A stretch of DNA of 64,000 nucleotides from Rathayibacter agropyri. Its GTDB lineage: Bacteria > Actinomycetota > Actinomycetes > Actinomycetales > Microbacteriaceae. Below are positions 19,825-27,936 of this stretch, one piece after another. Each line of letters opens with the position of its first letter. The stretch's first letter is position 1. The notes under the pieces are model-generated. The model ran no database searches, was not told the DNA's origin, and worked only from the letters and a program-made list of their open reading frames with translations. The stretch spans positions 119,725 through 183,724 of the forward strand of contig NZ_JABRPL010000004.1 of NCBI RefSeq assembly GCF_013249015.1, in the 5' to 3' direction. A program made the translations under genes and the position numbers.

Positions 19825-20959
19825 GGATCAGCACGGCACCTCGGCTACCCGCGAGCCCCAGTCGTCTGCGGAAGCGCGCAGGATCGATATCGACCCCGCG
19901 CTTCTTGATCTCGAGCACGCCGATGCCCCGCGCGCGCAGTTCCTTCGCCAAGGTTCGCTCATCGAGCGGGAGTTCGGCGAGCACGCGGAAGCTGCGAAGG
20001 AACGGCGAGGAGGCCGCTTCGTCGCCGGTGAGGTAGGCGATTCCGGGGGAGAGCATCCGGGAGCCGCTCGCGCGCGCCAGCTCTCCCAGCAGGCGTGCAC
20101 GGATCGCGGAGCCGTCTGGTTCGTGCACGAAGGCGCCGAGGACGCCCACCTCCTCGTCCTCGCTGTCCGCCGCCGCCGTGAGTTCGGCCGCCCCTCCGGC
20201 ACCGAGTAGCAGAGCGGAGCGGCGCACGCCCGGTCGTGCTAGCGCGCCGAACCAGAGACCTGTTTCGACCAGTTCGCCGTCGACCGAGACCCACTGCGCC
20301 TCCGCCTCCTTTGGCAGGCGCTCGCGGTCGAAGCCGGGGCCGACCTTAACACCCACCGGTCGGTGCTCGGCGAGGCCGAACGCGAACTCGAGCGAGGGGG
20401 AGTAGTCGTCAGGATCGTCGAGTCGCCGGGTCTCGCGATGGCCGGCCGTCCGCCGGGCCGGGTCGAGGTAGACGGCGTCGAAGCCGGTCAGGTCGAAGGA
20501 CTCTGCTCCCGCGTGGACAGCTCGCGCGGTGGGGAAGGGTGCGAGGTTGAAGCTGGCGAGCGCGGCTGTGACCTCGTCGGCCTCGACGGCGGTGACCTCC
20601 AGGTCGATCGCGGCCATCGCGAGAGCATCGCCGCCGATGCCGCTGCCCAGATCGGCGATGCGCGTTGCTCCAGCGGAGGCAAAGCGGCCAGCGTGCAGGG
20701 CGGCGACCCGCAGACGGGTGGCCTGCTCGAGGCCCGAATCCGTGAACAGCATCGATCGCGCGAACTCGCCGAACTTCGCCTCCGCTCTCTGGCGCAGGCG
20801 TGCCTGAGTGAGCACAGCCGCGACCAGCTCCGGGGAGTGGCCGGCCGAGCGCAGGCGGGCGACGGCGCGCACGAGGTCATCCGACCGGTAGCCGTCGAGG
20901 GAGTCAAGGAGCCGCAGGCCCTCGGGGGAGAGGAGCTCGACCAGCTCGGCGCGTTGCAT
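19751..20959 (-). CDS. THUMP-like class I SAM-dependent methyltransferase
   Basis: A 402-aa protein with the SAM-binding loop IADLGSGIGGDALAMA (near residues 100-115) and the acidic motif VYLDPARR. This is the arrangement of the actinobacterial THUMP-like domain methyltransferases. The substrate is probably RNA, but that is inferred from family naming only. The C-terminal FRRRLGLAGSRGAVLILTRI segment fits the THUMP-like domain. It is convergent with, and overlaps, the proline-rich membrane protein gene. Confidence 0.85.
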   Translation of the reverse strand: MQRAELVELLSPEGLRLLDSLDGYRSDDLVRAVARLRSAGHSPELVAAVLTQARLRQRAEAKFGEFARSMLFTDSGLEQATRLRVAALHAGRFASAGATRIADLGSGIGGDALAMAAIDLEVTAVEADEVTAALASFNLAPFPTARAVHAGAESFDLTGFDAVYLDPARRTAGHRETRRLDDPDDYSPSLEFAFGLAEHRPVGVKVGPGFDRERLPKEAEAQWVSVDGELVETGLWFGALARPGVRRSALLLGAGGAAELTAAADSEDEEVGVLGAFVHEPDGSAIRARLLGELARASGSRMLSPGIAYLTGDEAASSPFLRSFRVLAELPLDERTLAKELRARGIGVLEIKKRGVDIDPARFRRRLGLAGSRGAVLILTRIQGRHRALLAERVERPAASSA

Positions 20960-21003
20960 CCGGCCATGCTAGGCCACGGTCTGAGACGCGCTTGCCACGG
21001 TAC

Positions 21004-21076
21004 TTGGCACTCTGATTGCACGAGTGCCAGCGATGCCCCTACGATGGATCTAGCACTCTCGGAGCGTGTGTGCCAA
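21004..21076 (+). promoter_or_regulatory. groES promoter with two CIRCE-like operators
   Basis: The CIRCE consensus is TTAGCACTC-N9-GAGTGCTAA. The first box, TTGGCACTC-N9-GAGTGCCAG (21004-21030), has fully paired arms. The second, CTAGCACTC-N9-GTGTGCCAA (21050-21076), is imperfect. A candidate promoter TTGCAC (21016-21021) / TACGAT (21040-21045) lies within and between them, so HrcA binding should block RNA polymerase. Confidence 0.85.
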
Positions 21077-21119
21077 TGACCGCGCTCCGCCCATTTCGTC
21101 GTCAAGAAAGAGGTCAACC

Positions 21120-21416
21120 GTGTCGGTGTCCATCAAGCCGCTCGAAGATCGCATCGTCATCAAGCAGGTCGAGGCGGAGCAGGTGACCGCTTCCGGTCTC
21201 GTCATCCCCGATACCGCCAAGGAGAAGCCGCAGGAGGGCGAAGTCGTCGCCGTGGGCCCCGGCCGCATCGATGACAACGGCAACCGCGTCCCGCTCGACG
21301 TCGCGGTCGGCGACAAGGTCATCTACTCCAAGTACGGCGGAACCGAAGTCAAGTTCGGCGGTGAGGATCTCCTGGTCCTCTCTGCTCGCGACGTCCTCGC
21401 GGTCGTCGTCCGCTAG
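21120..21416 (+). CDS. groES: Co-chaperonin GroES
   Basis: GroES caps the GroEL folding chamber. The 98-aa protein runs [13 protein letters not shown] to [14 protein letters not shown] and has the mobile-loop segment [20 protein letters not shown]. The GTG start lies 8 nt after AAGAAAGAGG. The gene stands alone: a strong terminator follows and no groEL is adjacent, so its partner must be encoded elsewhere. HrcA/CIRCE heat-shock control is indicated upstream. Confidence 0.96.
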   Translation: MSVSIKPLEDRIVIKQVEAEQVTASGLVIPDTAKEKPQEGEVVAVGPGRIDDNGNRVPLDVAVGDKVIYSKYGGTEVKFGGEDLLVLSARDVLAVVVR

Positions 21417-21427
21417 TCCGGATTCCT

Positions 21428-21463
21428 CGAAGGGCCCGGCGACTCAGGTCGCCGGGCCCTTCG
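21428..21463 (+). terminator. Terminator hairpin after groES
   Basis: CGAAGGGCCCGGCGAC (21428-21443) pairs perfectly with GTCGCCGGGCCCTTCG across a TCAG tetraloop, 11 nt after the groES stop. It isolates groES from rarD. Confidence 0.9.
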
Positions 21464-21554
21464 TCGTCCATGGCCGGTCCTCCTGGCAGCCACTGGCCTG
21501 ATTCCGCCCGCTCGAGCCGGTTCGGGCGCCGGTCTCCTGCGTAGCATCTGAGGG

Positions 21555-22559
21555 GTGTCCGCGCCCCGAACCCCCTCCGATTCCCTCAGGCCCTCGACCG
21601 AGGGCATCCCCGTTGGCGAAGGAGTGGAGGCGCTCTCGGCGCCGGCGACTCCCTCCGCGGGCGGGATGTCATCGACGGGCCTGCTGTTCGCTTTCGGCGC
21701 GTACCTGCTGTGGGGCGCGATGCCCCTCTACTTCATCGCGATGGCGCCGGCCTCGCCATTCGAGATCGTCGCCTTCCGCGTTCTGTTCTCGCTCGTGTTC
21801 TGCGTCATCCTGCTCACCGTCACGCGCGGTTGGCACTCGTTCGCCGCGCTGCTGCGCCAGCCGCGGTTGCTGGGAGTCATGGCGATCGCGGGTGTGCTGA
21901 TCTATGTCAACTGGCAGGTCTACGTCATCGCCACCACGACGGGGCACGTGATCGAGGCAGCGCTGGGCTACTTCATGAATCCGCTGGTCACGGTGCTGCT
22001 GGGCGTCCTCGTCCTGCGCGAGCGACTTCGCCCGGCGCAGTGGGTCGCAATGGGTGTCAGCGCCATCGCTGTGCTGGTCATTGCGGTGGGGTACGGAGCG
22101 TTTCCCTGGGTCTCGCTCGCCCTCGCCTTCTCGTTCGGCTTCTACGGCCTGGTGAAGAGCCGGGTCGGGGGCAGAGTGGACGCGGTGGGCGGGCTCACGC
22201 TCGAGACGCTGTGGCTGACCCCGCTCGCCGTCGTGCAGCTCGCGGTGGTCGGCTCGACGGTCGGACTGACCCTCACCACACACGGGTCGGGGCACGCGGT
22301 CATCCTTGCCTCAGCCGGCATCGTTACCGCAGTTCCGCTGCTGCTTTTCGCCGGAGCGGCACGGCGCCTGCCGCTATCGATCGTCGGCTTCGTGCAGTAC
22401 CTGACGCCGTTCCTGCAGTTCCTGGTGGGTGCGTTCGTGCTGCACGAGGAGATGCCTCTGGAACGCTGGATCGGCTTCGCGCTGGTGTGGTGCTCCCTGG
22501 CTATTTTCTCAGCCGACCTCATCTCCGCCGAGCGCAGACGGCGCCGGATGTCCGTGTGA
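21555..22559 (+). CDS. rarD: EamA-family transporter RarD
   Basis: An integral membrane protein with about ten helices and two EamA (DMT superfamily) repeats. The RarD signature YLLWGAMPLYF is near residue 53. Family members are presumed exporters of metabolites, and the substrate is unknown. GTG at 21555 gives 334 aa with a 37-residue Pro/Ser-rich N-terminus. A start at 21666 would remove that extension. TAGCAT at 21542 sits 7 nt before the GTG, which supports the longer, leaderless form. Confidence 0.85.
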   Translation: MSAPRTPSDSLRPSTEGIPVGEGVEALSAPATPSAGGMSSTGLLFAFGAYLLWGAMPLYFIAMAPASPFEIVAFRVLFSLVFCVILLTVTRGWHSFAALLRQPRLLGVMAIAGVLIYVNWQVYVIATTTGHVIEAALGYFMNPLVTVLLGVLVLRERLRPAQWVAMGVSAIAVLVIAVGYGAFPWVSLALAFSFGFYGLVKSRVGGRVDAVGGLTLETLWLTPLAVVQLAVVGSTVGLTLTTHGSGHAVILASAGIVTAVPLLLFAGAARRLPLSIVGFVQYLTPFLQFLVGAFVLHEEMPLERWIGFALVWCSLAIFSADLISAERRRRRMSV

Positions 22560-22728
22560 CCCGCGGAACACGTTGCGCAGCCGCCACCGGACGGCGGAAA
22601 GGTAACGATCCGGTCGCGAAACGTATTGGAAACACCCCCGTATTGTTCACGGGTGCTTCGGAGGTTAGGTTGGCCGAGCGGTTGCCACCGGCGCCGCTCC
22701 CACTGACACATACCTTTCAAGGAGCAAC

Positions 22729-24015
22729 ATGGGCGTTTACGCGAAGGCCGGTTCGGCCCCCGCGCGGTCCCTCCGGGCAACCCTCGGCGGCGTCGCCATC
22801 CTGGGCGCCAGCGCTCTCGTTCTCGCCGGCTGCGCCGGTGGGGGCGGCAGCGGAGCGGGCGGTGACAGCGGCTCGGGCGACCTGTCCCTGAAGATCGGCA
22901 CGATCCTCCCCCAGACCGGCACCCTCGCCGTCCTCGGTCCGCCCGAGATCGCGGGCGTGGACGCGGCAGTCGTTGACATCAACGACGCCAAGGCCGGCAT
23001 CACGATCGAGGCGGAGCAGAAGGACTCGGGCGACACGACGACCGACATCGCGACGCAGTCAGCGACGTCCCTCATCGCCGACAACGTGTCCGCCATCATT
23101 GGCGCGGCGTCCTCTGGCGTGTCGAAGACCTTCATCGACCAGGTGACCCAGGCGGGCGTCGTGCAGATCTCGCCGGCCAACACCTCGCCGGACTTCACCA
23201 CCTATGAGGACGACGGCTACTACTGGCGTACCGCGCCCTCGGACGTGCTCCAGGGCCGCATCCTCGGCAACAAGATCCTCGGCGATGGCAAGACCAACGT
23301 GTCGATCCTGTACATGAATGACGCGTACGGCACCGGCCTCGAGAAGAACATCAAGGAGACCCTCGAGGCGGGCGGGGCAGCGGTCGTGGCCGAGGAGATC
23401 TTCGAGCCGGCGTCGACCGACTTCAACTCGGCGCTGACCTCGGTCCTCGCTCCGAACCCTGACGCGCTGGTCGTCATCTCGTTCGACGAGATCAAGACCA
23501 TCGCGGAGCAGCTTTCGGCGAAGGGCTTTGACTTCTCGAAGCTCTATGGCACCGACGGCAACTACGGAGTCATTACCGAGGCCGACAGCAACGTCAACAT
23601 CGCCGGCGCGCAGTTCACCAACCCCGGTGTCCAGGCGTCCGACGACTTCCAGTCGAAGCTGCAGGCGTTGGTGACGTCGCAGGGTAACGACGCGCTGACC
23701 GTGTTCAGCTATGCGCCGGAGTCGTACGATGCCACGGTCCTGACCGCTCTCGCCTCGCTCCAGGGCAAGGCGACCGACGGTGCGACCATCCGTGACAACC
23801 TCAAGACGGTCTCGGAGGGCGGCACGAAGTGCACGACCTTCGCCGACTGCGCGAAGCTGATCGCCGACGGAGAGGACATCGACTACGACGGCCTGTCGGG
23901 TCCGATCTCGTTCGACGACAACGGCGACACGAGCGAGGCGTCCGTCTCGATCTACAAGTACGGAGCGGGTAACACCACCTCGTTCGAGGAGACCGTCGAG
24001 GGTTCGCTGAACTGA
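22729..24015 (+). CDS. Branched-chain amino acid ABC transporter, substrate-binding lipoprotein
   Basis: A periplasmic-binding-protein type 1 fold lipoprotein that delivers the ligand to the permease encoded at 25-29 kb. The signal peptide ends in the lipobox LAGC (C35), followed by a Gly/Ser linker and the mature domain beginning LKIGTILPQTG. Length is 428 aa. AAGGAGC precedes the ATG. It is transcribed away from the permease/ATPase operon, with a small reading frame between them. LivJ/LivK-type amino acid binding is inferred; related urea- and amide-binding proteins share the fold. Confidence 0.9.
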   Translation: MGVYAKAGSAPARSLRATLGGVAILGASALVLAGCAGGGGSGAGGDSGSGDLSLKIGTILPQTGTLAVLGPPEIAGVDAAVVDINDAKAGITIEAEQKDSGDTTTDIATQSATSLIADNVSAIIGAASSGVSKTFIDQVTQAGVVQISPANTSPDFTTYEDDGYYWRTAPSDVLQGRILGNKILGDGKTNVSILYMNDAYGTGLEKNIKETLEAGGAAVVAEEIFEPASTDFNSALTSVLAPNPDALVVISFDEIKTIAEQLSAKGFDFSKLYGTDGNYGVITEADSNVNIAGAQFTNPGVQASDDFQSKLQALVTSQGNDALTVFSYAPESYDATVLTALASLQGKATDGATIRDNLKTVSEGGTKCTTFADCAKLIADGEDIDYDGLSGPISFDDNGDTSEASVSIYKYGAGNTTSFEETVEGSLN

Positions 24016-24049
24016 CACGCGGGGACGCGGCTTCGGCCGTGATCCAGGA

Positions 24050-24075
24050 GGGGCTCGGTCGTAGGACCGGGCCCC
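24050..24075 (+). terminator. Terminator hairpin after the binding-protein gene
   Basis: GGGGCTCGGTC (24050-24060) pairs with GACCGGGCCCC (24065-24075) around a GTAG loop, with one G-T pair. It lies 35 nt after the stop. Confidence 0.8.
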
Positions 24076-24529
24076 TGTGTCGTGTGCGGGAGGCGGGCAC
24101 TGAATTGTCTTCTGGGTGAGCGGAAGAGATCCTACGACCGGTGCGGGCACCCCGGGGCGCAAGCCGCGGCGGGGCTCGGAGAGGAGGCCCCCATCGGCGG
24201 GCTGGTCGCGTCCGGCGTGTCGTCGGTACAGTTCAGACCGCGTCCCCCGTCCCGGTGTGCGCGTTCTGGCGAAACAACTCCGAAAACCGGCCACGAAACT
24301 CCACCAACGTCGACGACCCTGTCTGCGTACGCACAATCGAGGCAGCAGGGCAAGGCGAGACTAGTACCGCCGCGGGCGAAGAGGATGTCGCGGTGGAGGC
24401 AATCTGGAGCATGAGTGATCGCCGTTTACCGCAAGTCCGGTCGCTCGGCAAAGACCGAGATACGCACGCTCATCGCGTCGATCAGTAGTGACTCGCGAGC
24501 CCTCACAGGCGACCCTCTAAAGTGCCGTA
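24076..24529. other. Non-coding gap, nothing recognised
   Basis: This stretch of about 450 bases follows the terminator. Several frames stay open in this GC-rich DNA, but none shows a recognisable protein, a convincing ribosome binding site or sustained codon bias. I see no RNA gene. Confidence 0.5.
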
Positions 24530-24604
24530 AGCCCGCTCATGCACGAGATCCCCTGCCACAGCAGAGGATCTCGTCCGTTAATGTGCATCTCGCGACATTT
24601 CGCG
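24530..24604 (+). repeat. Dispersed palindromic repeat, copy 3
   Basis: The right half is well kept: GAGGATCTCGTCCGTTAATGTGCATCTCGCGACATTTCGCG in pattern, read as segments GGATCTCGTCCGTT, CATCTCGCG and ACATTTCGCG. The left arm is degenerate (CATGCACGAGATCCCC). It lies 9 bp from the 3' end of the small minus-strand gene. Confidence 0.8.
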
Positions 24605-24613
24605 TCAGGGGCG

Positions 24614-24817
24614 CTACGAGGCGCGGATAAGGTCAGCCTCCTGGGCCAGGCGATAGGTGACGAAGGAGCGGCTGTAGTTACGGCGCTTACCGTTGGACGT
24701 CTCGGCGATGACGACCTGGGCATAGACGCCGATGACGCTCCAACGCTCGTAGTCGCCGATTGCTCCGGTGCCGAAGCTCGCACCGAGTGCGACGGGGGCG
24801 GGGGTGTAGCTCTTCAT
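24614..24817 (-). CDS. Hypothetical small protein
   Basis: A 67-aa protein beginning MKSYTPAPVALGASFGTG, with no membrane helix and no motif I recognise. AAGGAG lies 7 nt before the ATG at 24817 and decides the start over an ATG nine codons upstream. It sits between the binding-protein gene and the permease operon, but a role in transport is only a guess. The good ribosome binding site and the repeat element at its 3' end support it as a real gene. Confidence 0.55.
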   Translation of the reverse strand: MKSYTPAPVALGASFGTGAIGDYERWSVIGVYAQVVIAETSNGKRRNYSRSFVTYRLAQEADLIRAS

Positions 24818-25119
24818 GGACGGCTCCTTCGACGTGGACGACACGGCGCTCGTGGCACCGCGGACAGGGGTGGATCTGCGACGGATCGCGACCCTTCCGG
24901 GGAAGAGGCGAGGGGGCTGCTCCCCTCATCAGGGGGAGGACCTACGTCCCCAAAACTACGGCAGCGAAGGATGTGGGGTGTCACCCGCGAGGGGGGTGCT
25001 GCTTCGGAGAATGACTCGTTGTTCCTTCCCTGCACAGGAGCAGGACCGGCGCGCGTGAGTTGCTCGGTCCCCAGCCCCGCGCTTCCAGGCACGACTTCGA
25101 CGCTGTCGACCGGAAACGA
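24818..25119. other. Non-coding gap upstream of the small gene
   Basis: About 300 bases with no supportable gene. A short hairpin TCCCCTCATCAGGGGGA lies at 24921-24937, followed by GGACCTACGTCCCC. Either could belong to the minus-strand promoter or leader of the small gene. Confidence 0.4.
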
Positions 25120-25155
25120 CGAAGGGCCCGCCGTCCGAAGACGACGGGCCCTTCG
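25120..25155 (-). terminator. Terminator hairpin of the liv operon
   Basis: CGAAGGGCCCG (25120-25130) pairs with CGGGCCCTTCG (25145-25155), and the inner bases pair partly as well. It lies about 10 nt beyond the livF stop on the minus strand. Confidence 0.82.
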
Positions 25156-25164
25156 AGGCAGTGC

Positions 25165-25953
25165 TCAGCCGCCGACGGTGGGGGTGCTCGTGGTGACCTC
25201 GTTGGTCGTCGCGAGCGTGCCCAGGTAAAGCTCGATCACTTTGGGGTCGTTCATGAGATCGCGGCCGGCGCCCTCGTAGGCATCGCGGCCCTGGTCGAGG
25301 ACGTAGCCGCGGTCGCAGATCTGCAGCGCACGCCGAGCGTTCTGCTCGACGATCATGATGGAAACGCCCGCGCGGTTGATCCGCTGCACATTGACGAAGG
25401 TCTCGTCCTGACGCATCGGTGACAGCCCCGCGCTGGGTTCGTCGAGCAGGAGCATTGACGGATCCATCATCAGGGCTCGTGACATTGCCACCATCTGGCG
25501 CTCACCGCCCGAGAGCGATCCCGAGCGCTGCTTGAGCCGTTTGCTCAGCTCGGGAAAGAGTTCGGTGACGAACTCGAGCCGCTGGCGGTACATCTTCGGC
25601 TTCTGATACATGCCCATCTCGAGGTTCTCCTCAATAGTGAGCGACGGGAAGACGTTGTTGTTCTGCGGCACGAAGCCGACGCCCTTTGATACGAGCTTGT
25701 CGGCCTTCTGCCCGGTGATGTCCTCGCCGTTGAGCAGCACTGTGCCCTGGCGAATGTTCACGAGTCCAAACATCGCCTTCAAGAGCGTCGACTTCCCGGC
25801 GCCGTTAGGGCCGATGATCCCGACGAGTTCGCCGCGCTTCACGTACACGTTCGAGCCGTTGAGGATGTTGACCCCCGGCACGTAGCCTGCGTGCAGATCG
25901 TGCGTTTCGAGCGTGTTCGGCGTCTGCTGCGTGGTCTGCGTTTCCTGGGTCAC
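25165..25953 (-). CDS. livF: Branched-chain amino acid ABC transporter ATP-binding protein LivF
   Basis: One of the two ATPases that power the permease. It has Walker A GPNGAGKST, the ABC signature LSGGERQMVAMSRAL and Walker B LLLDEPSAGL. Length is 262 aa with a short Thr/Gln-rich N-terminus. It is the last gene of livH-livM-livG-livF and overlaps livG by 4 nt. Confidence 0.93.
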   Translation of the reverse strand: MTQETQTTQQTPNTLETHDLHAGYVPGVNILNGSNVYVKRGELVGIIGPNGAGKSTLLKAMFGLVNIRQGTVLLNGEDITGQKADKLVSKGVGFVPQNNNVFPSLTIEENLEMGMYQKPKMYRQRLEFVTELFPELSKRLKQRSGSLSGGERQMVAMSRALMMDPSMLLLDEPSAGLSPMRQDETFVNVQRINRAGVSIMIVEQNARRALQICDRGYVLDQGRDAYEGAGRDLMNDPKVIELYLGTLATTNEVTTSTPTVGG

Positions 25954-26951
25954 TTCTCGTCCCTCCCCGGCTCCACCGCGTGGGCCGTCGTGCGGCTGTG
26001 CTCGTGCGGATGCAGGCCGGCCTGCTCGGCCTGCTTCTCGACGTCCTCGCGCACGAGGTCCGACTCCATCTCCTCGGCGATCTCGAGCTGGCCCTCGATC
26101 GTGCCGAGGTCGGTGTCGTGGTGGGCGCCGAGGTAGGCGTCGATGACCGCCTGGTCGTTCATCACTGTCGAGGGGGGTCCCTCCGCGACGACCCTGCCCT
26201 CGGCCATCACGATCACCCAGTCGGCGATCGTGTTGACCATGTGCATGTCGTGCTCGACGAACAGCACGGTCATGCCTTCGTCTTTGAGGTTGACAATGTG
26301 GCCCAGGAGCGACTGCGTCAGCGCCGGGTTCACGCCCGCCATCGGCTCGTCGAGCATGACCAGCTCTGGCTCGGACATCAGCGCGCGGGCCATTTCGAGC
26401 AGTTTCTTCTGGCCGCCGGAGAGGCTTGACGCGTAGTCATCCTTCTTCGTATCGAGCTTGAACTTCTCGAGCAGGCGGAGAGCACGCTTCTCGATCGACT
26501 CCTCCTCCTTCGACCACAGCGGGCGAATGAGCGAGGTGAAGATGTTCTCGCCCTTTTGCCCCTTGGCGCCGAGGAGCATGTTCTCGAGTACCGTCATCCC
26601 GCCGAGTGCCTTGGTGAGCTGGAAAGTGCGCACCATGCCCATCCGCGACACCTTGAAGGCCGGGACGTTGGCGAGGTTCTTGCCCTTGAAGGTCCAGGTG
26701 CCCGTGTTGGGCTTGTCGAAGCCCGTCAGCAGGTTGAAGAACGTGGTCTTGCCGGCTCCGTTCGGGCCGATGAGGGCGGTGATGGAGCCGCGCGGAATCT
26801 CGACGTGCGCGACGTCGACCGCGGTGAGACCACCGAAGCGGCGGCTGACATTGTCCGCGACGACGATAGGGTCCTTCTTTCTGACCCCGGGGACGATGTT
26901 CTCCTCGGTAATGTCCGAGACGCGCGTTTTCGGCGTTGTCGTGTTAGGCAA
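25950..26951 (-). CDS. livG: Branched-chain amino acid ABC transporter ATP-binding protein LivG
   Basis: The second ATPase of the importer. Walker A is GPNGAGKTTFFNLL, the signature is LSGGQKKLLEMARAL, and the D-loop region is MLDEPMAGVNP, typical of LivG. At 333 aa it is longer than usual. The extra residues are an N-terminal segment of about 30 and a His/Glu-rich C-terminal tail of about 55. It overlaps livM by 8 nt. Confidence 0.93.
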   Translation of the reverse strand: MPNTTTPKTRVSDITEENIVPGVRKKDPIVVADNVSRRFGGLTAVDVAHVEIPRGSITALIGPNGAGKTTFFNLLTGFDKPNTGTWTFKGKNLANVPAFKVSRMGMVRTFQLTKALGGMTVLENMLLGAKGQKGENIFTSLIRPLWSKEEESIEKRALRLLEKFKLDTKKDDYASSLSGGQKKLLEMARALMSEPELVMLDEPMAGVNPALTQSLLGHIVNLKDEGMTVLFVEHDMHMVNTIADWVIVMAEGRVVAEGPPSTVMNDQAVIDAYLGAHHDTDLGTIEGQLEIAEEMESDLVREDVEKQAEQAGLHPHEHSRTTAHAVEPGRDEK

Positions 26952-27930
26952 AGTGGAGGTCCTTCTTCTTGCCGAAGATGCCCTGAGGTCTGAAAATCAC
27001 CAGGAGCATGAGAGCCACCCCCACCACGATGAACCGGATCGGTCCGGTCTGCACGGTGGTGAGGCGGATGAGGTCGTTGTTGAGGACCCCGGAGTCGATC
27101 CCGAGCGTGAGGAGCCCATCGGTCAGACCGAGGACGACCCAGAAGATGATCGAGCCGACGACGGGTCCGAAGACCGTCGCGGCGCCGCCCAGCAGCATGA
27201 TCGTGTAGAGGAAGAACGTGAGCTGGGTGCCGTAGTTGTCCGGCTGGAGCGAGCGAGGGAGGATGAACAGCGCTCCCGCGAGACCGCCCAGCACGCCTCC
27301 GAGAATCAGCGCCTGGATCTTGTACGAGAAGACGTTCTTGCCGAGCGAGCGCACGGCGTCCTCATCCTCGCGGATACCCTTGATGACGCGTCCCCACGGG
27401 CTGCGCATCAGGAGGAACACCAGCAGGCAGGCGAGGAGCACGAGGCTCCAGCCGACAATGCGCACCCACCACTGGTCCTGGCTGTAGGTGAGGACGCCGA
27501 TGCCCCAGCGGCCCTTAGGCAGCGGGTTGAGGTCGTTGAATGCCTTCGCCGCGCCGTTGATGCCCTCGGAGCCCCCGGTGATCGCCGAGAACTCCGGCGT
27601 CTTGACCGAGAGGCGGATGATCTCCGCTGCCGCGATCGTCACGATCGAGAGGTAGTCCGCCCTCAGGCGCAACGTCGGGATGCCGAGGATGAGGGCGAAG
27701 ACCGTGGCAGCGACGATGGTCGCGAGGAAGGAGCCCCAGACCGGCCACTCGAACTTGACCGAGGTGATAGCAAAGGCGTATCCGCCCACCGCCATGAAGC
27801 CGGCCTGTCCGAAGTTCAGCAGGCCCGTGAATCCGAAGTGGATGACCAGGCCGATGGTCGCGAGCGCATAGGCCGCGACGGTGGGATCGACGATCTGCCC
27901 GATCGCCAGCCAGATGAAGTTGAGGTTCAT
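26944..27930 (-). CDS. livM: Branched-chain amino acid ABC transporter permease LivM
   Basis: An integral membrane subunit of 328 aa with about eight to nine helices. It keeps the family segment GFTGLLNFGQAGFMAVGGYA and the cytoplasmic coupling region SPWGRVIKGIREDEDAVRSLGKN, which contacts the ATPases. It starts 6 nt after the livH stop. Confidence 0.93.
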   Translation of the reverse strand: MNLNFIWLAIGQIVDPTVAAYALATIGLVIHFGFTGLLNFGQAGFMAVGGYAFAITSVKFEWPVWGSFLATIVAATVFALILGIPTLRLRADYLSIVTIAAAEIIRLSVKTPEFSAITGGSEGINGAAKAFNDLNPLPKGRWGIGVLTYSQDQWWVRIVGWSLVLLACLLVFLLMRSPWGRVIKGIREDEDAVRSLGKNVFSYKIQALILGGVLGGLAGALFILPRSLQPDNYGTQLTFFLYTIMLLGGAATVFGPVVGSIIFWVVLGLTDGLLTLGIDSGVLNNDLIRLTTVQTGPIRFIVVGVALMLLVIFRPQGIFGKKKDLHFA

Positions 27931-27936
27931 GGTGTC

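Noticed and set aside
24141-24488. 115-codon frame in the gap after the binding-protein gene
   Set aside because: No ribosome binding site, no conserved motif, and competing open frames of similar length.
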